A stretch of DNA of 64,000 nucleotides from assembly GCA_012861695.1 (NCBI GenBank), contig JAAOOA010000143.1, forward strand, positions 464,001-528,000. The letters are read 5' to 3'. Below are positions 22,735-35,870 of the stretch, in pieces. The notes under the pieces are model-generated. The model was not told the DNA's origin and did no database searches. It saw only the letters and a program-made list of their open reading frames with translations. The translations under genes were made by a program, and so were the position numbers. Position 1 is the first letter of the stretch. Each line of letters begins with the position of its first letter. The stretch comes from Trematomus loennbergii (Eukaryota > Chordata > Actinopteri > Perciformes > Nototheniidae).

Positions 22735-24984
22735 GGTTTTTTCTATAATTAATTTGGCTTCTGTGCAATTCTTCTGAATTTTCTTTAATAGCATTTGAGT
22801 ATTTTTTATTTCTTTCCACATGATGTTTTAAGCTTGAAGTTCTGTTGATAAAGTTCTCACAAACACAAAATAAATGACAGCAGCAGTGAAAACATCACCG
22901 AACTGTAAACAAAATCTCTGTGGAATATCACCGTAAATGTCAAGCTCTATCTCCGGCTAACAAGCTAACCCCAGCTCATTATGCAAGCTCCTTGCAGGAC
23001 ACCAGCCAGAACCGGCTCATCATTAAAGAAAAAATACTCTCTTTAACATTCATACAAAATAATCTGTAGCTCCTTCAATCCGTGATTTCCTGCATTTCCA
23101 AAGAAGGGCTCATAAACCTGTTGAACTCATGTCGGAGGCGTGAATGGCTGCACAGCGAGAGGAACTATGTGGGAGTCTTTTTTTTCAGTTAAGAAAAAGC
23201 AACATTTGTGACTACCCAATCTGTCCTGTGGCTGAGATGCATTCTGGTCTATTTCCTGATGCTGTGGGTGTAGATATTGGACTGCGTGCTGATCAATTCC
23301 TGTCAGTTTTGAGGGTGTTGAAATTGTGGCTGCAGAAAGAAGCTCTTTGATTCTAAGGATCGGTCTTAAACCATAAATTAGAGCAGATTCTGTTCCGTTT
23401 CTGACAGATTTTCATTGCATTTGTGGCCAAAAGTACGTCGACACCCAAACATTACACCCAGTAAGTGATTTTCAATTAAAACCTTATTCCAATTTTACTG
23501 CAACATTTTGGAGCATGGCTGTAATGACTTTCTTCCTTTCAGCCTGAAGAGCAATCAAGGTTATGAATAAAGGTGAAGCAGAATGTCATGGTGCACAAAC
23601 AGAAATAGATTAATTTGAGGCTGCCCAAAGTGAAGTGAAATATGCAACATGTTATTGCAAAATTGTTCTTCTTCTACTACAGAAAAATCAGTAACTGTAG
23701 ATTCATTCATGTGTAAGGTTTGAACATTAGGAGCTTAAACAGACTGATTCATTAAATCTTCTTAAGCTTTCTGACTCCAGTTTTATAACCCAAACTAAAC
23801 TTCCTGGATTTAATTAAATAAAAATGTAATTCAAAGTTGCCTCAAGTAGCTTCACAACCAGCCTGTGCTTGAACCGTCAATTAGTTTGAATTTGATTAAG
23901 TTATTCCACCTTTCTCTTCTCCATTCTCCTAGGAATATCCAGCATTCCTGTTGTGTCAATTTCCACTTTCCACATGCATACAGTCTTTTTTAAACCTGCG
24001 GTAAGGTAATGTAACCACAGGAGGTATTCTCATATGTACATGAAAATAACACACGCAGAAATATTCACTCCTCCACCCACACACTCATAAAAACCATGCT
24101 CCGTGTCACTGCCAATGACACTAGAGACCCCCCCCCCCCCCCAAATCCAAAGGATTTGGCGGCTAAATCCCAGCCGCTCTCATCTGCCAGTGCTGCGATG
24201 GAGAGCACACACAGAGAATAGACTCTTGCATCCACATTATAGACATCAGGGAGGAGGGAGATGAGAGGGAGGATAAAACATGTCAGGAATAACAAGAAAT
24301 GAGTCAGGGGGCAAAAGAGATGAAGAGAGAGGAATTATATCAGGTTGATATCAAGAGTTCATTTGGAGAGAAAAGACAGACGAAGGGCAGAGTGAGATGG
24401 ATGGATGGAGAAGGAGGAGAAAAAAGGTCAATGGAGGGAAAACAGGGAGGAGAATATGGATATTGATTAAATTATGAAATTATTCATTATCATTACTCGC
24501 ATGTCCTTGTTTGTCCTTCATGTTTTTTCTGCCCAAATTATTTATTTATACTCATTCATCAGTGTTTAAACACTTCAGGGAGCATTAAGCTCTTCTCAGT
24601 CCCTTAATGTTTTATATTTAGCTAGATTTGGGATTGTAATGTCTCCCCTTAGCTGGAAAACACTCAAATCCAATGATAATAAATATGCTATCATCATACA
24701 CTTACTGTAACTCTTATAATACATCTGCAGGTGGATCAAGGATTCTTTAACATTTAAATTAATGAATTCAGTCAATAAGATTTAGTCAATATTTATACAA
24801 ATGTCTTATGTTGTTTTGCTTTGCAACAAACTAAAACAAAATTCAATCACCAATGAATAATAATGGTATTTGCTTATGTGCTCTCTAAAAATCGAAATAA
24901 TGTCAAGTAGTAATAACAAATATATAATATATTATAATGTATGATGTCCTTTATTGTTTTATGTTTCATGTGGAACCTATTTGC
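22735..24984. other. Intronic stretch, no gene seen
   Basis: AT-rich sequence without recognised elements apart from a poly-C run (24127-24142) and short GGAGG-rich purine tracts near 24400. It lies in fndc intron 1. Confidence 0.5.
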
Positions 24985-25060
24985 TGCAGGTCTCCCTTGA
25001 AAAAGAGATCTATGATCTCAATGGGACCAATCTGGTTAAATAAAGGTTTGAAATGAAACC
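24985..25060 (+). repeat. LINE 3' tail-like repeat
   Basis: GCAGGTCTCCCTTGAAAAAG ... GATCTCAATGGGACC ... TGGTTAAATAAAGGTTTGAA is a teleost LINE 3'-end text (L2/Maui-like as I recall). Only the tail is present. Confidence 0.5.
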
Positions 25061-26460
25061 GAAGGCTAAATGTTATCTTAGAATCTTATTTTACAAAAAG
25101 ATTGGATATGTTTTACCTTAGAAATTCATGAAAACATCTCTGAATTTGTGTAGCTCATCAATTCCCCCTTACATAAATGATGCATGTTTCAAGAATAGTT
25201 ATAATAAATCCACATACTTCTTAATACAAGTCAAATAAAGGATCCTAAACTCTTGTATCTGTCCTCAGATATTCCACAATGGAAGCAGTTTCTAAATAAA
25301 AAACAATGCTGTTTTCCTTTACTGCTCTATAAGACAAACAAAAGCTTCCAACCCTCATATACAGTATGTGACTTCTCTGCAGCTCCTAGCAACACAATGA
25401 CAATGAGCATCTCCAACAGTTACAAAAACAAAAACAACCTCCTGACAGCCGCTGTTTACATGTTTTTTCACATATTCAGTCTGTGGGTTCCTCCTGGAGG
25501 GAAGTAGTCGTGGACTGGCCGTAAATCAGAGCCGGGGAACATTTTGCTGATCGCCTGCCACAGTGTAATCTAGCTAATGGTTCCCCTCTCCAGGATGAAT
25601 GTATGCTGTGCATGCTAACTAAGATACAGTATGAGCAGGGGCGCGTTCAGAGACAATGGGCACCTGGGCACAGAAATGTAAAAGACCCCTGGTTCCTTGT
25701 TACAAAGACTGAAAGAGACACAAAAAGAGTTGTTTCATTCCAAAATGATAGTTTGCTCTTTATGGTCATTTACAACCAATTGGTGATTACGGTACTAAGC
25801 TCTATGCATCATGTCTTTGCATACATTTCCTTTTCCTTCTCTTTTTGGTGACTTTGCAGATTTTTGTTGTTGCTGTTGTTTTACTTCTGTTTCTGGTCAT
25901 GTTGCATCTTTTGTGGTACATATTTCTGCCTGGGATCACTTTGAGCATTGTTGTGGTCCTTTTGTCTTAACCTGTGTTAACCCTGTTTTTCAGGTCTCAG
26001 GCTCGAAAATGACATTCCCAGAACAAATGACCATATCTTCCCTTCTAAAATGGTTAAATTAATAATCTTTATTCTCAAAGTAATGATAAACCTGTGAGTT
26101 GGATGTAGAAAAGTCAGAATCAATATAGATGTTTTTTATTTTAAAGAAAATTCAGATTTTACATAGTAAAAAACTGTAAATTATAGTGTCCGTCCAAAAA
26201 TTCTTTTTTACTTATAGTGAAAACTACCCTTGGATGATGGGTTAGTAGACTAAAAGCTTTAGGAATCCAAAGTACAACATATAATAAGTACCCTGTATCA
26301 AGATTGATGCAAAACAAGTGACATTTGACCTTTTTAGAGAGGTTTAGCAAAAAGAAACCTCTTCTGGGGTCATTTGGGTGGATTTTCCATATCTCTGGCC
26401 CCCCTTGGTCGATTTTGATGAATTAAATCTCTTTATAACCGCTAGAGCCAATGGAATCGA
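25061..26460. other. Intronic stretch, no gene seen
   Basis: Only short open frames with low-complexity or non-conserved text are present. No repeat ends were recognised. Confidence 0.45.
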
Positions 26461-27840
26461 GGTAAAGTTCTCTACACACCAACATGTTAAAAATAAGGAG
26501 TGAGAGTGACGCGTGGCCAAAACCGGAAGCTGCATACACCATTAGCAGCTAACTTTCTTTCTCCAATTTTTACATAAAAATGGAATGATGGATTATAAAT
26601 AATTTTTTCAAAGCGACAGATACATTATTAATCTATGGATCAACCAATTCAGCTGCATTTTTTCTCGTTTTAATGCCATTGAACACGTCTTTTGATCAGA
26701 TTGACAGCTACGCAAGGGTGTAACTTTGGTTTGAGAAGTGGGGGGGACACAAAACAGGGGTCCTCCGCAATGAAATATTTTCTCAATTTAATTCCATTTC
26801 CTGCCTTTCTACAAATAAGTAGGGACTATAGTGTTAACAAATCCAAGAAAAATGTGTAGTGTATATAATGAGTGTGCACACTTATCTAGTATCCTATCCA
26901 TGTGAACCTGTTTTATTTGTGATTACCTGACATCCTCTAGGGGGGTCCGGGGGCATGCACCCCGGGAAGATTTGTTTCTTTAAATTGAAGTTGAATGCAT
27001 CAATCTGGTGCACTTTGAGGGCAACATTAAGAGATTTATGGATACAGTTCTCAACACTCATATGAAACAGAACTGTATATATTTCAATAATCAAAAAGCC
27101 ATTAGAATATGCTCACAACCAATAACAAATCATTGATAAACTCCTCTCTCCTATCTTTATCTTACCTTGTCTGCAATTTTAATTTTTATTTATGCATATT
27201 TGACTAATCACTCCCCTTTCAAACTGTGTTTTTTATTTTTGTACTGACCTATAGTACACATTGGAAGGATTTCTTAACTTATTTTATATACAACTATATA
27301 TTACATAGATGGAAATATTTGTTTACATAGATGACCAAACCGTTTGAGACCCACTGAGATAACTAGACTAAAGTTTACAACCTAATCACTCAAGAGAGTC
27401 CTTTACCTCCCTGAGCTGACGTTATCTCTCTCAGTCCGACAGGAGAGGACTCTCCCTCTCCTTATTGTTGAAACAGCTTCTAATCTCCGTCTCTCTCTCT
27501 CTGTCTCTCTCTCTTTTTATCTCTCTCTCACAAGATGCGCTCGTGCCACACACACACACAGACGCTCCTCCGTGACGATGACCGCTTGCGTAAAAAAAAA
27601 AAATTAAAAAGTGGCGGGGACACAAATGGGATTTTGAAAAGTGGGGGGGACATGTCCCCCTGTCCCCAGTGGAAATTACGCCCATGCAGCTACGGTGAGA
27701 CGATCTCCCGTAAAAGCTCCGTAAAGGTACGTGTTGTGATGTCTGTGTTTGCTTCCCCTGTCGAGTTGTTGAGTTCGGATCGCTCAGTGATGATACTATA
27801 CCTAAATAATCTGTGGAGTCTCAGCTTTAATCGGATATTG
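26461..27840. repeat. Remnant of the 33-kb hAT family, split by another hAT
   Basis: The parts 26520-26712 and 27695-27840 match, in order, the interior of the hAT at 32882-33917 (ATTAGCAGCTAA, CATAAAAATGGAAT, TTGCTTCCCCTGTCG, GATCGCTCAGTGATGATACT). The two parts are separated by the hAT at 26713-27686. No terminal repeats of this host copy were found. Confidence 0.6.
26713..27686. mobile_element. hAT-type non-autonomous element with 8-bp TSD
   Basis: Ends CAAGGGTGTAACTTTGG and CCAGTGGAAATTACGCCCATG are imperfect inverted repeats with GGGGGGACA tracts just inside both. The exact 8-bp flank CAGCTACG occurs at 26705-26712 and 27687-27694. The interior shares blocks with 38700-39040 (CATCAAT(C/T)TGGTGCACTTTG). 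No coding capacity. Confidence 0.88.
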
Positions 27841-28750
27841 TATGTGCAGTTACGATAAGTAATAAGGGTATCTTTATCTTGAGTTCTGTGCTAAGTGCGT
27901 TAGCATTTTTTGGCTTACTGCTAATTCAGAGGCTTGGTATTACCCTTGTGTTTTTTTTTGGTAAAAATGGTTCATATCTTCAGTTAGCTGAGATTCTTCC
28001 CGTTAATCTGGTGCTACACATTAATAGTTTCATAAATGTTAAGAAGCCCTGAGACACAGTCTCGAAAAAAAACGGTGGGGGGGGGGTCCACTGGGGGGAC
28101 CCTCGTCCTTAAGAGGTTAATGTGTCGTGGTTTAGCATGCTTTCGTTGTTGTTTTAACCCTTTTTGTTGTCATTTTCCATCTTCTTTCGGTTGTTTTACT
28201 TCTTTCATTTTTCCTCTTTTGTTACTGTTTTGTTTCTCTTTCTGGTAACTTTGCATCTTTTGGTGATAACATTTCTACCAGTGTCAACGTTTTGCGCCTA
28301 CCTATGTTACCGCTCTTTGTTGTTGTTGTTTTTTTTCTTTCTTCATTCTGTTTTGTTTTGTTTGTTTCTGGCAGTTTTGTGTCCTTTGCATGTCTTTGCA
28401 GCAGTATTGTCTCGTTTTAAAGCGGCCTTTGTACTCATTATGTTTGCTTTGTCTTTTCGGGGCTCTTTGTTGTAGTTATGCTTCTTGTTTGGGTAATTTC
28501 TAGGTGTTCTGTGTCCCTCGTTTGATTGATTATCCAATTAAAACATTAGAACACTGACTTCAGTCCCCCTCTGGCCCCTGGGTCTGTGCCAGGTAAACCC
28601 ACTCTGTAGTCCTTCCATGAAAAGGATTATATCACAGTAAGCCGTGACATGCTTAGACTCTAAATTTCAACTTTCTCCAAGTCATCTGAAAGTGGCTTGA
28701 ACTGGACCCAAGTGTCAGCAATCACCAGAGAATTGTAATTCCCTCTCAGC
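27841..28750. other. Intronic stretch, T-rich, no gene seen
   Basis: The plus strand is rich in TTTTGTTGTTG/TTTCTTT text from 28140 to 28500, which yields Phe-rich spurious frames. No element ends were recognised. Confidence 0.45.
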
Positions 28751-29193
28751 TTGTAGAGCAGGCATCCTCAAAGTCCGGACTCCGGTCCGGATCCGGACCG
28801 AACCACAACTGTCTCTGGACTCTGAGCAAATTATACTTTTCATATGTATTATCTGTATTATCTGTGTTATCTGCGAGACATCGCCACAACGCAACGAGTC
28901 AAAATTCTCTGCTATGTCCGCTGTATACAGCGCTCTGCATCTCCGACTGTTCCACTGTCTGTGTGTGTCTGTCAACGCTTTGGTCCAATCACATTCAGCA
29001 TCCCGTCATCGTTTTTCCCCCCACCAACAGTCTGCGAATCAGAGGCACAGTAGGGCGGGTCTTCGCGGAATGCGGGTGGGAAAAATGCGTGTCTCGTTTC
29101 TTTCAACCTGTCTGAGTCAGAGCAAGAGTTTAAAAAAAGTCAGGGCGAGAGTTAACAGCTCATCTAGTTGCATCTGTACTGTAGCTAGCTAGT

Positions 29194-29750
29194 AGCCTAG
29201 TTTCACCTACCGGGGTGGCATGGGTGGCAACTGCCACCCTAAAAATAGGCCTTGCCACCCCAGCTGCCACCCCAGTTGGCAGCTTTGTTTTGAAAGAAAA
29301 GTTGTGGCTCATCTGACATTTATGAGAGAAAGTCTCTAATGTCGAGTGCAAGTGAATGCAGCACAAGATGCACGTCTTGTAACCCCTCCCCCGGCCCTGG
29401 CGCGAGCGTGGAAATATGATTGGCGGCGAATTCATTTGAACGGGACGGCGCAAAACGAGAAGCATTCGGACCCAAGTACTGAAGGAATGAGGTATTTGCG
29501 TCTACAATGACAGAGAAGAGACTGTCAAGTTTGGCTGTACTCAGCATTGAATCAAAACGCACTAAAGCTGTTGATCTTAATAAGTTTGTGAGGCGTTTTG
29601 CTGAACAAATGGTAATCGCCGCATTCAGCTGTAATAGGCATGTCAACTTGATGCTCTGCTCACGGATGAGCATACAACACTGTTAAGATGATGACCTTAC
29701 GTGTGTAAATATATTGTTTTCTTTGTGGGGGTCTGCCCCCAAAAAACAGT
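29194..29750 (+). pseudogene. TTF-type hAT fragment, transposase C-terminus
   Basis: Left text GGGTGGCATGGGTGGCAACT and CCACCCC repeats are typical of teleost TTF/ZMYM-like hAT ends. An ATG-initiated run at 29507 reads MTEKRLSSLAVLSIESKRTK and continues DLNKFVRRFAEQ, matching the last part of the hAT dimerisation domain. It then reaches a GGGTCTGCCCCC text. Only an internally deleted remnant remains. Confidence 0.5.
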
Positions 29751-30012
29751 TTTAAGTCCTGAGAAAGTCAAATAAGACGGTGTGTAAAACTACACTGCCC
29801 AGCCAAAAAAAAGTAACCACTTTGATTGAACTAGGCCAGTAGGTAAGGACTTTCCACTGGATAATAACTGAAGTATAAAAGAATGCATGACTGAAGTGAT
29901 GGAGACCATGTTTGAAGGCAAACAAAAAGAGGAAATAACAGGTCAAATCAAGCAAATCCCCCTCTCAGATTCCACAGCAACCAGAAGAACATAAATACTG
30001 GCTGGTGATTTG

Positions 30013-30258
30013 ATGAATCAGCTTTGTGATGGAATACAAAATGCACAGTGCATTTCCTTAGCTGTGGATGAGTCCACTGACACCACTGACAATGCTCAGT
30101 TGCTGGTGTTTGTGAGTTTTTATGATGAGGCAAAGGGGGAGTTTGTTGAAGATGTGTTGGGCCTGACGAACCTCAGTGGACACACAAGGGGGCAAGACAT
30201 TTATAAAGCAATAATGGGAATGCTGAATGAAAGAGGGTGCAGCTGCCTTTATTCATAA
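30013..30258 (+). pseudogene. hAT transposase fragment (ZBED5/GTF2IRD2-like)
   Basis: The 82-codon frame contains CISLAVDESTDTTDNAQLL, the region around the first catalytic Asp of Charlie-type hAT transposases, followed by FVEDVLGL and GHTRGQDIYKAI. These align in order with the ZBED5-like copy at 45718-46760 (DEPTDISGAAQLL, TTGEEIF). The remainder of the DDE domain and the BED finger are absent. Confidence 0.75.
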
Positions 30259-30472
30259 CTGCAGCTCACACTGCGACTCTGAGGGATCAAGCACAGACAC
30301 AATAACAATGAAAACTGCTGCATACAGATTATTTTTGTTTTTGCAACCTCGTGTTAAGAATCTTGTTGCAATTGTTTAAAAGTTTGAATGACCGTAATAA
30401 ACGGACCTTTGTCTTATTGAAAAAATTGTTTTGGACCTTTAAGATTTGTATTTGAGTACCCCTGTTGTAGAG

Positions 30473-31314
30473 TATAGCCACATCTCACAAGAACCATCAA
30501 AGGAAGTGATGCTGCAAAAGTGAAACCACCCAAAAAAAGAAAGGGATCATTTAAATCCTCAGGTTGCAGAGAAGATCAGAGCGAGGGAATTAATCAAAAG
30601 ATAATCAACAATGAGAGGAGAAAGCTCTTTGCCCTGAATCTTTTCAATTAAAACATTTATGTTCCCAGTTGGCACATGTCTAAGCTGTGTGCTGCATTGG
30701 CTCAGGTATTTGAGCTTCTTCATCTAAAGAGGAATGATTTTCTCCATTTTCTTTGATGGATGTCTCAGAAATCCTTCTTTCCACTCTGGAGAAAGATTTA
30801 AAGGTAAATATTCTCCACACATATTGTTCCTCCTGCCTGAGGTAACATTTCCTCCTGATTTATTTCAAGTTACCCTCCAGTTGTTTTTCATGAATGAATA
30901 TCCTCATTAAACTCGAGGCGAAGAGCATGAATGCTGAGCTTGTGTTAAGCTAAGATGTTTATGTGGCGAGCAGAGACGGTAAGGGCCATGTGGGGAAATA
31001 TAAATGCCACACTCCATTGGCTAAATCAATACAGAGGCTCGTAAACGCGGATTATCCACCTCCTGGTCATCAGTGAAGGAGAAGCATGCAGATTTGGCTT
31101 CATTTGCGTTTCATAAAAACATTATAAAAAACAAAGTGAGCAGGACTGTCAGCAGTGGTTTGGATGATTTAAAAGCATTCCTTCTAATTAAACAAGATTG
31201 AGAGAGAGATTGCATTGAGACTCTTTCCCCCTCGTAGACTCAATGAAGCGTTTTGACAGTTTACTAACAGCTTTTGTCTTGTTGAAATATGCACAGACTC
31301 ACCCCAGAGGCCTG
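30473..31314. other. Intronic stretch, no gene seen
   Basis: No element ends or conserved frames were recognised between two TIR elements. Confidence 0.45.
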
Positions 31315-32406
31315 TACTACGAAGCTGGATTTTCGCTTAGCCAGCTAACTTCAGGGAAATCTCGGGCTTTCCGGTCCTACGACGCTGGTTCTCTTTTTAG
31401 CAGGCTAGATTTCCATGGTAACTTATGCTGAGCGGCAAACCTGCTCCGGAGCAGGTTAGGTGGCAGGCTAAGAGATCAACTCAGTGAAAGCACCGCCTGC
31501 TGACCAATCAGAGCTCCGTGTGCGGAGTTTAAAGCGATCAATTCATATTACAGGATAGAGGAAATACAGAAAAACTGCCGTTGCAGGAACGACGGCCGGC
31601 CAAAATCAACTGACTGTGTGAACGTGAACATTTATAGAATATCCCCTCCCATCTTCAGAGAAATCTGACTATTATAATATTAGCGTTAAGAAAGCTTACT
31701 TAAATATCTGCCACGACATAAGTAACCGGACATTAAGTACAGTCCGCGGCACTGTGAGTGCAGACGTCGATGTGTCCCATTATCATTCATATCATATCAC
31801 ATCATAATGTATCATATATTTCCTTATTTGAGTCAGCTTCTTGAGCCGTATCTGGCCGTGCAACACTCACAGTGTCACATACTGCATGCAGAAGTATTAT
31901 TTTAAGCAACACATTAAGTTGACGAAACACTCGAGTCAAATTCTCCTAATTAAAGTCAGATCCACTCGTGTCTTGGACGGGGCAGTGATTTCATAAACCT
32001 GTTAATGTACGCATTCAAACACTTTTTCTTTTACCAGCTGTATTCACCTTGCAGGTGCAGCTACTGTATGTGGCTTTTATCCTGGATAAAGTGTTTAAGT
32101 CATGGATGTTTAAAGTTTAACTTCTTCATATTTGACTAATATTAAAGTTCACTTTTCATTCAGGAAGTATGACGCTGCGCTGTCAGTACGCTTGTCCGTG
32201 TTTGAGATTGGTCGAATGCTCCAAATACCACCCCTTTCATGTGAACGTGCACCTAACTAGATAGGACACGGCTGGCTTGAGCGATCCACTTGATAACCAG
32301 CGTCGTAGTACAGTTTAGCCAGAGCGCGTATGTTTTGGATTACGCCAACCGGCTAACTCAAACATATCCAGGTTAGGTTGAACCAGCTTCGTAGTACAGG
32401 CCTCTG
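31315..32406. mobile_element. TIR element, Harbinger/hAT-like MITE
   Basis: Ends CAGAGGCCTGTACTACGAAG and CTTCGTAGTACAGGCCTCTG are exact inverted repeats, extending CTGG inward. The flanks share only TCACCC, so the superfamily cannot be fixed from the target duplication. The interior has no long frame; secondary copies of CTACGACGCTGGTT and AACCAGCGTCGTAGTAC form an inner inverted repeat. Confidence 0.8.
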
Positions 32407-32881
32407 ATCACCCAGACAAAGAGATGAAGATGAAGCTACACGTTAAACTGGGCCTGGGCATCATGTTTGCCCCCCCAGCTAGCGGGGAACGTTCTCACAA
32501 CTTTGGCTAACGTTACCTATTGGTTCTAATAAGGTTTTAAAGAAATGTTTTCATCTGATGTTCAAAGAACCTTTTTAGGATGTTTCTTTTTTCAAATAAT
32601 GTTCCTATAAGGTTTAAGGTTAACTAAGACATAACGTTTTAACTGCAACATTCAGAGGATGTTTTGAGGATGTTATTGAGGCCTGAGATGACAGAAAGTT
32701 TTTTTATAAAACGTTCCTTTAATGTTACATGATAACAAATGAAGAACATTCTCCAAGCAACATTCTGAAAATGTTTTCAGGATGTTATTGAGGCCTGAGA
32801 TGACAAAGTGTTTTATAAAATGTTCCTTTAATATGATATGTTAACAAAGGTGGAACGTTTTGCCTCCAACATTCTAAGGAT

Positions 32882-33917
32882 CAGTGGCGGGCGGCCGGCC
32901 CATAGGGCGCCCCCCCCCTCTTCCCACATAAAAAATAAATAAAAAATAAATATATATATATATTTAAAAAATATATTTTTTATTTTTATTTTATTTGTAA
33001 TAAACAAGGTAAATATTATATAATTGGTATCAGTAAAATGTATAATCTACAATAAAATCTCGTTTAAAATTGTGTTACGATGTCTAAAGTTACTGATAGG
33101 TCACATGTTTCCTGCCTGGCCTTGCCCGTGTATCATTACCCACTCTCGTCTGGGCGCTATGCACAGCGCCCAGACGAGAGTGCAGCAAGTGCAGCAGAAG
33201 CCAACTGTTGCTATCTTTAAACTATGCCGCAGAAACATAATTTCAGCCAATCAGCGTCGTCAAATCTGATGGTCACAGGGCTCCTACGTGAGCGCCCGGT
33301 GCAGTCTGTGAGTTGTTTGGACTCGTATCCAAGGAGACAAAACAGGAAGCTGTCATACACTCTGGAAGCTACCATTAGCAGCTAATGAAAACTCAGTTTT
33401 TGACATAAAAATGGAATTATGGATCATCAATCATTTTTCAAAGTGACAGACACATTGGATTAACCTATGGATTAACCTTCAGCTGCGTTTTTCTCGTTTT
33501 TGATCAGAATTGTTATTCTGCAAAAGGTGAGCATATCTCCGTGTTTTGCTACCTAAAGCTACGTTGTGTGATGTCTGTATTTGCTTCCCCTGTCGCGAGT
33601 TCTGATCGCTCAGTGATGATACTTATATTTCTAGAATCTGTGGAATCTCAGCTTGTTAGCACAGTTTATGCTGTAGAAACTATGTCCAGGACAAGGTGTT
33701 TGGAAGTTTTGGAAGATTCATAGCTAACCACACTGAAGATATGGAGGTATTGATCAGTCTTCTCATATTTTTAAGCCTCAAATTGTCCTTCCCCCCCCCC
33801 TCTAACATCACCAGAAGTCATAATTTAGGGGGTCTTTTCTCAAAAAAATGCCCCCTAGTATTGTTTGATCACCATTTCCACAGCCCCACCTAAAATATTT
33901 TCCACCAGCCGCCACTG
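32882..33917. mobile_element. hAT-type element with 8-bp TSD in a tandem array
   Basis: Ends CAGTGGCGG and CCGCCACTG are inverted, flanked by the exact 8-bp repeat CTAAGGAT (32874-32881 and 33918-33925). It interrupts the 111-bp tandem array of the surrounding element. The interior matches 26520-26712 and 27695-27840. No transposase frame was seen. A hairpin is at 33141-33182. Confidence 0.9.
33141..33182. repeat. Perfect 18-bp inverted repeat, 6-base loop
   Basis: CACTCTCGTCTGGGCGCT is followed by ATGCAC and its exact inverse. GC-rich and inside the hAT at 32882-33917. Confidence 0.95.
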
Positions 33918-35870
33918 CTAAGGATGTGTTTGGACGTTGTTGGGTAACACATTAAAGATGTTCTTTATAAAACGTTCCCTCAATGTTACATGATAACAAA
34001 TGAAGAACATTTTCAAAGCAACATTCTGAAAATGTTTTCAGGATGTTATTGAGGCCTGAGATGACAGAAAGTGTTCTATAAAATGTTCCTTTAATGTTAC
34101 ATGATAACAAATGAAGAACATTCTTCAAGCAACATTCTGAAAATGTTTTCAGGATGTTATTGAGGCCTGAGATGACAGAAAGGGTTTTATAAATGTTCCC
34201 TCAATGTTACATGATAACAAATGAAGAACATTTTCAAAGCAACATTCTGAAAATGTTTTCAGGATGTTATTGAGGCCTGAGATGACAGAAAGGGTTTTAT
34301 AAAATGTTCCTTTAATGTGATATGTTAACAAAGGTGGAACGTTTTGCCTGCAACATTCTAAGGATGTGTTTTGGACGTTGTTGGGGTAACACATTAAAGA
34401 TGTTCTTTATAAAACATTCCCTCAATGTTACATGATAACCAAAGAAGATTTGAACATTTTGAAAGCAACATTTGGATAATGTTTTCAGGAGGTTATTCTT
34501 TTTTTATAAAACGTTCCTGTGATGCGAAATATTTACACGGTCATGGTCAACGTCAGATTTATTTGTAGTGCGCTTTAAAATACAAACTTGTTGCATTTGT
34601 TTGAAAAGGATGTTTAAAAAAAATCTGATGTCACCACATTTTCCTTTAAAAAAAAGAACAAGCATGTTCATTCATGATTCATGATATTGCATGTTTGCGT
34701 AGGCATGTCTGAGTTCCCAGCTAGACATTGTTGGTTCTAAAAACATTCTGAGAATGTTACCATTCATTGTTCTAGGAATGGTTTCATCGAGAAGTTTTAT
34801 TTTGGTTCCTAGAATATACTTCTACTACTAAAGGTAGGATAACGTTCTCTAAAAACATTCTTAAAATGTTTGGTGATAACATTGTTCGAACATTATACCC
34901 CAAGTGTTTTTGTTGTTTACGCACATATCTCTATTGTCATATGGATCGAATAACACTTAGAAAACCAAAGACAGACATATAGAAGAACGGACCGACTATC
35001 ACTGCCCGTCCCTTAAACCCCTGTTAGTGTTTGTATGTGTTTGTTTCTACTGTGTGTCTCTCTCTCTCCCCCCCCCCCTGCCTGCTGGTCTGCTCTACAC
35101 GGCTGGAGCAATCTCCAATCAACCACACCTGCAACCTGCTCATCAGCCACACTATGAAAGCCTGCAGCCTGCACTCATTCCCTGCCGGATTGTTGCCGTG
35201 AATGGTTTGTTGCGTGCCGCTCTAGCTTTTTGCCAGCATATTCTTTGACAACTTTGCCTGCTTTTGCCTGACACTCATTTTTGTGTCTCTCCCAGGAGGA
35301 ACCCAAGGCCTTCCACACTCCCAAGACCAGCCAGGCCTCTATACCCACCCTGGAACAACTGTTTCCCACTGCTGCCATAACCAACCTCCACTCCCAGCTC
35401 CCCTTTTCTATATCATCCTTTTACATGTATTAATAGTCAAATTCCAATAGTTACAGTGTCAGTCCACTTACCCAGGAATTTTGAGTTGAACAATTACAGG
35501 AATATTATGTCTTTATGTTCTAATAATGTAAAAATATTGTAGTAAATTGTTACCACAGAACATTTGCATAATGTTTTAAACATAAAGCATGTTATCCTTC
35601 TCTAAAATAATAACATTCTGGCAACATAAAAAATCTAGCTTGCAGCTGAAAACGTTTTAAGAACAGTAGGGCATAATGTTCTAACAATGTTATCAAAAAC
35701 ATTTTAGGAAGGTTATCACAAAACATTTTAAGAATGTTTTTAGAGAACGTTATCCTACCTTTCAGAAGAACGTTCTGGGAACCAAAAGAAAACTTCCCGC
35801 TGAAAACATTCCTAGAACAATGAATGTAACATTCTCAGAATGTTTTTAGATCAAAGAATTTCTAGCTGGG

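Larger units (their letters stand above)
28759..30464 (+). mobile_element. hAT (Charlie-like) with 8-bp TSD and nested fragments
   Basis: Ends CAGGCATCCTCAAA and TTTGAGTACCCCTG are imperfect inverted repeats. The exact 8-bp flank TTGTAGAG occurs at 28751-28758 and 30465-30472. A transposase remnant lies at 30013-30258. Two foreign fragments are embedded: a TTF-type hAT piece (about 29194-29750) and a Tc1-like terminus (about 29800-29900, CACTGCCCAGCCAAAAAAAA). Confidence 0.88.
32474..35870. mobile_element. CCCAGCTAG-type TIR element cluster with 111-bp repeats
   Basis: Left end CCCAGCTAGCGGGGAACG and right end TCTAGCTGGG are inverted. A third terminus of the same type (CCCAGCTAGACATTG) lies at 34716 and pairs with the right end over about 75 bases, including AACATTCTGAGAATGTTAC. 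So a smaller element (34716-35870) may sit beside or inside a larger one. The left half holds tandem units of about 110-111 bp (TGTTACATGATAACAAATGA...) at 32690-32880 and 33918-34510. Confidence 0.65.
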
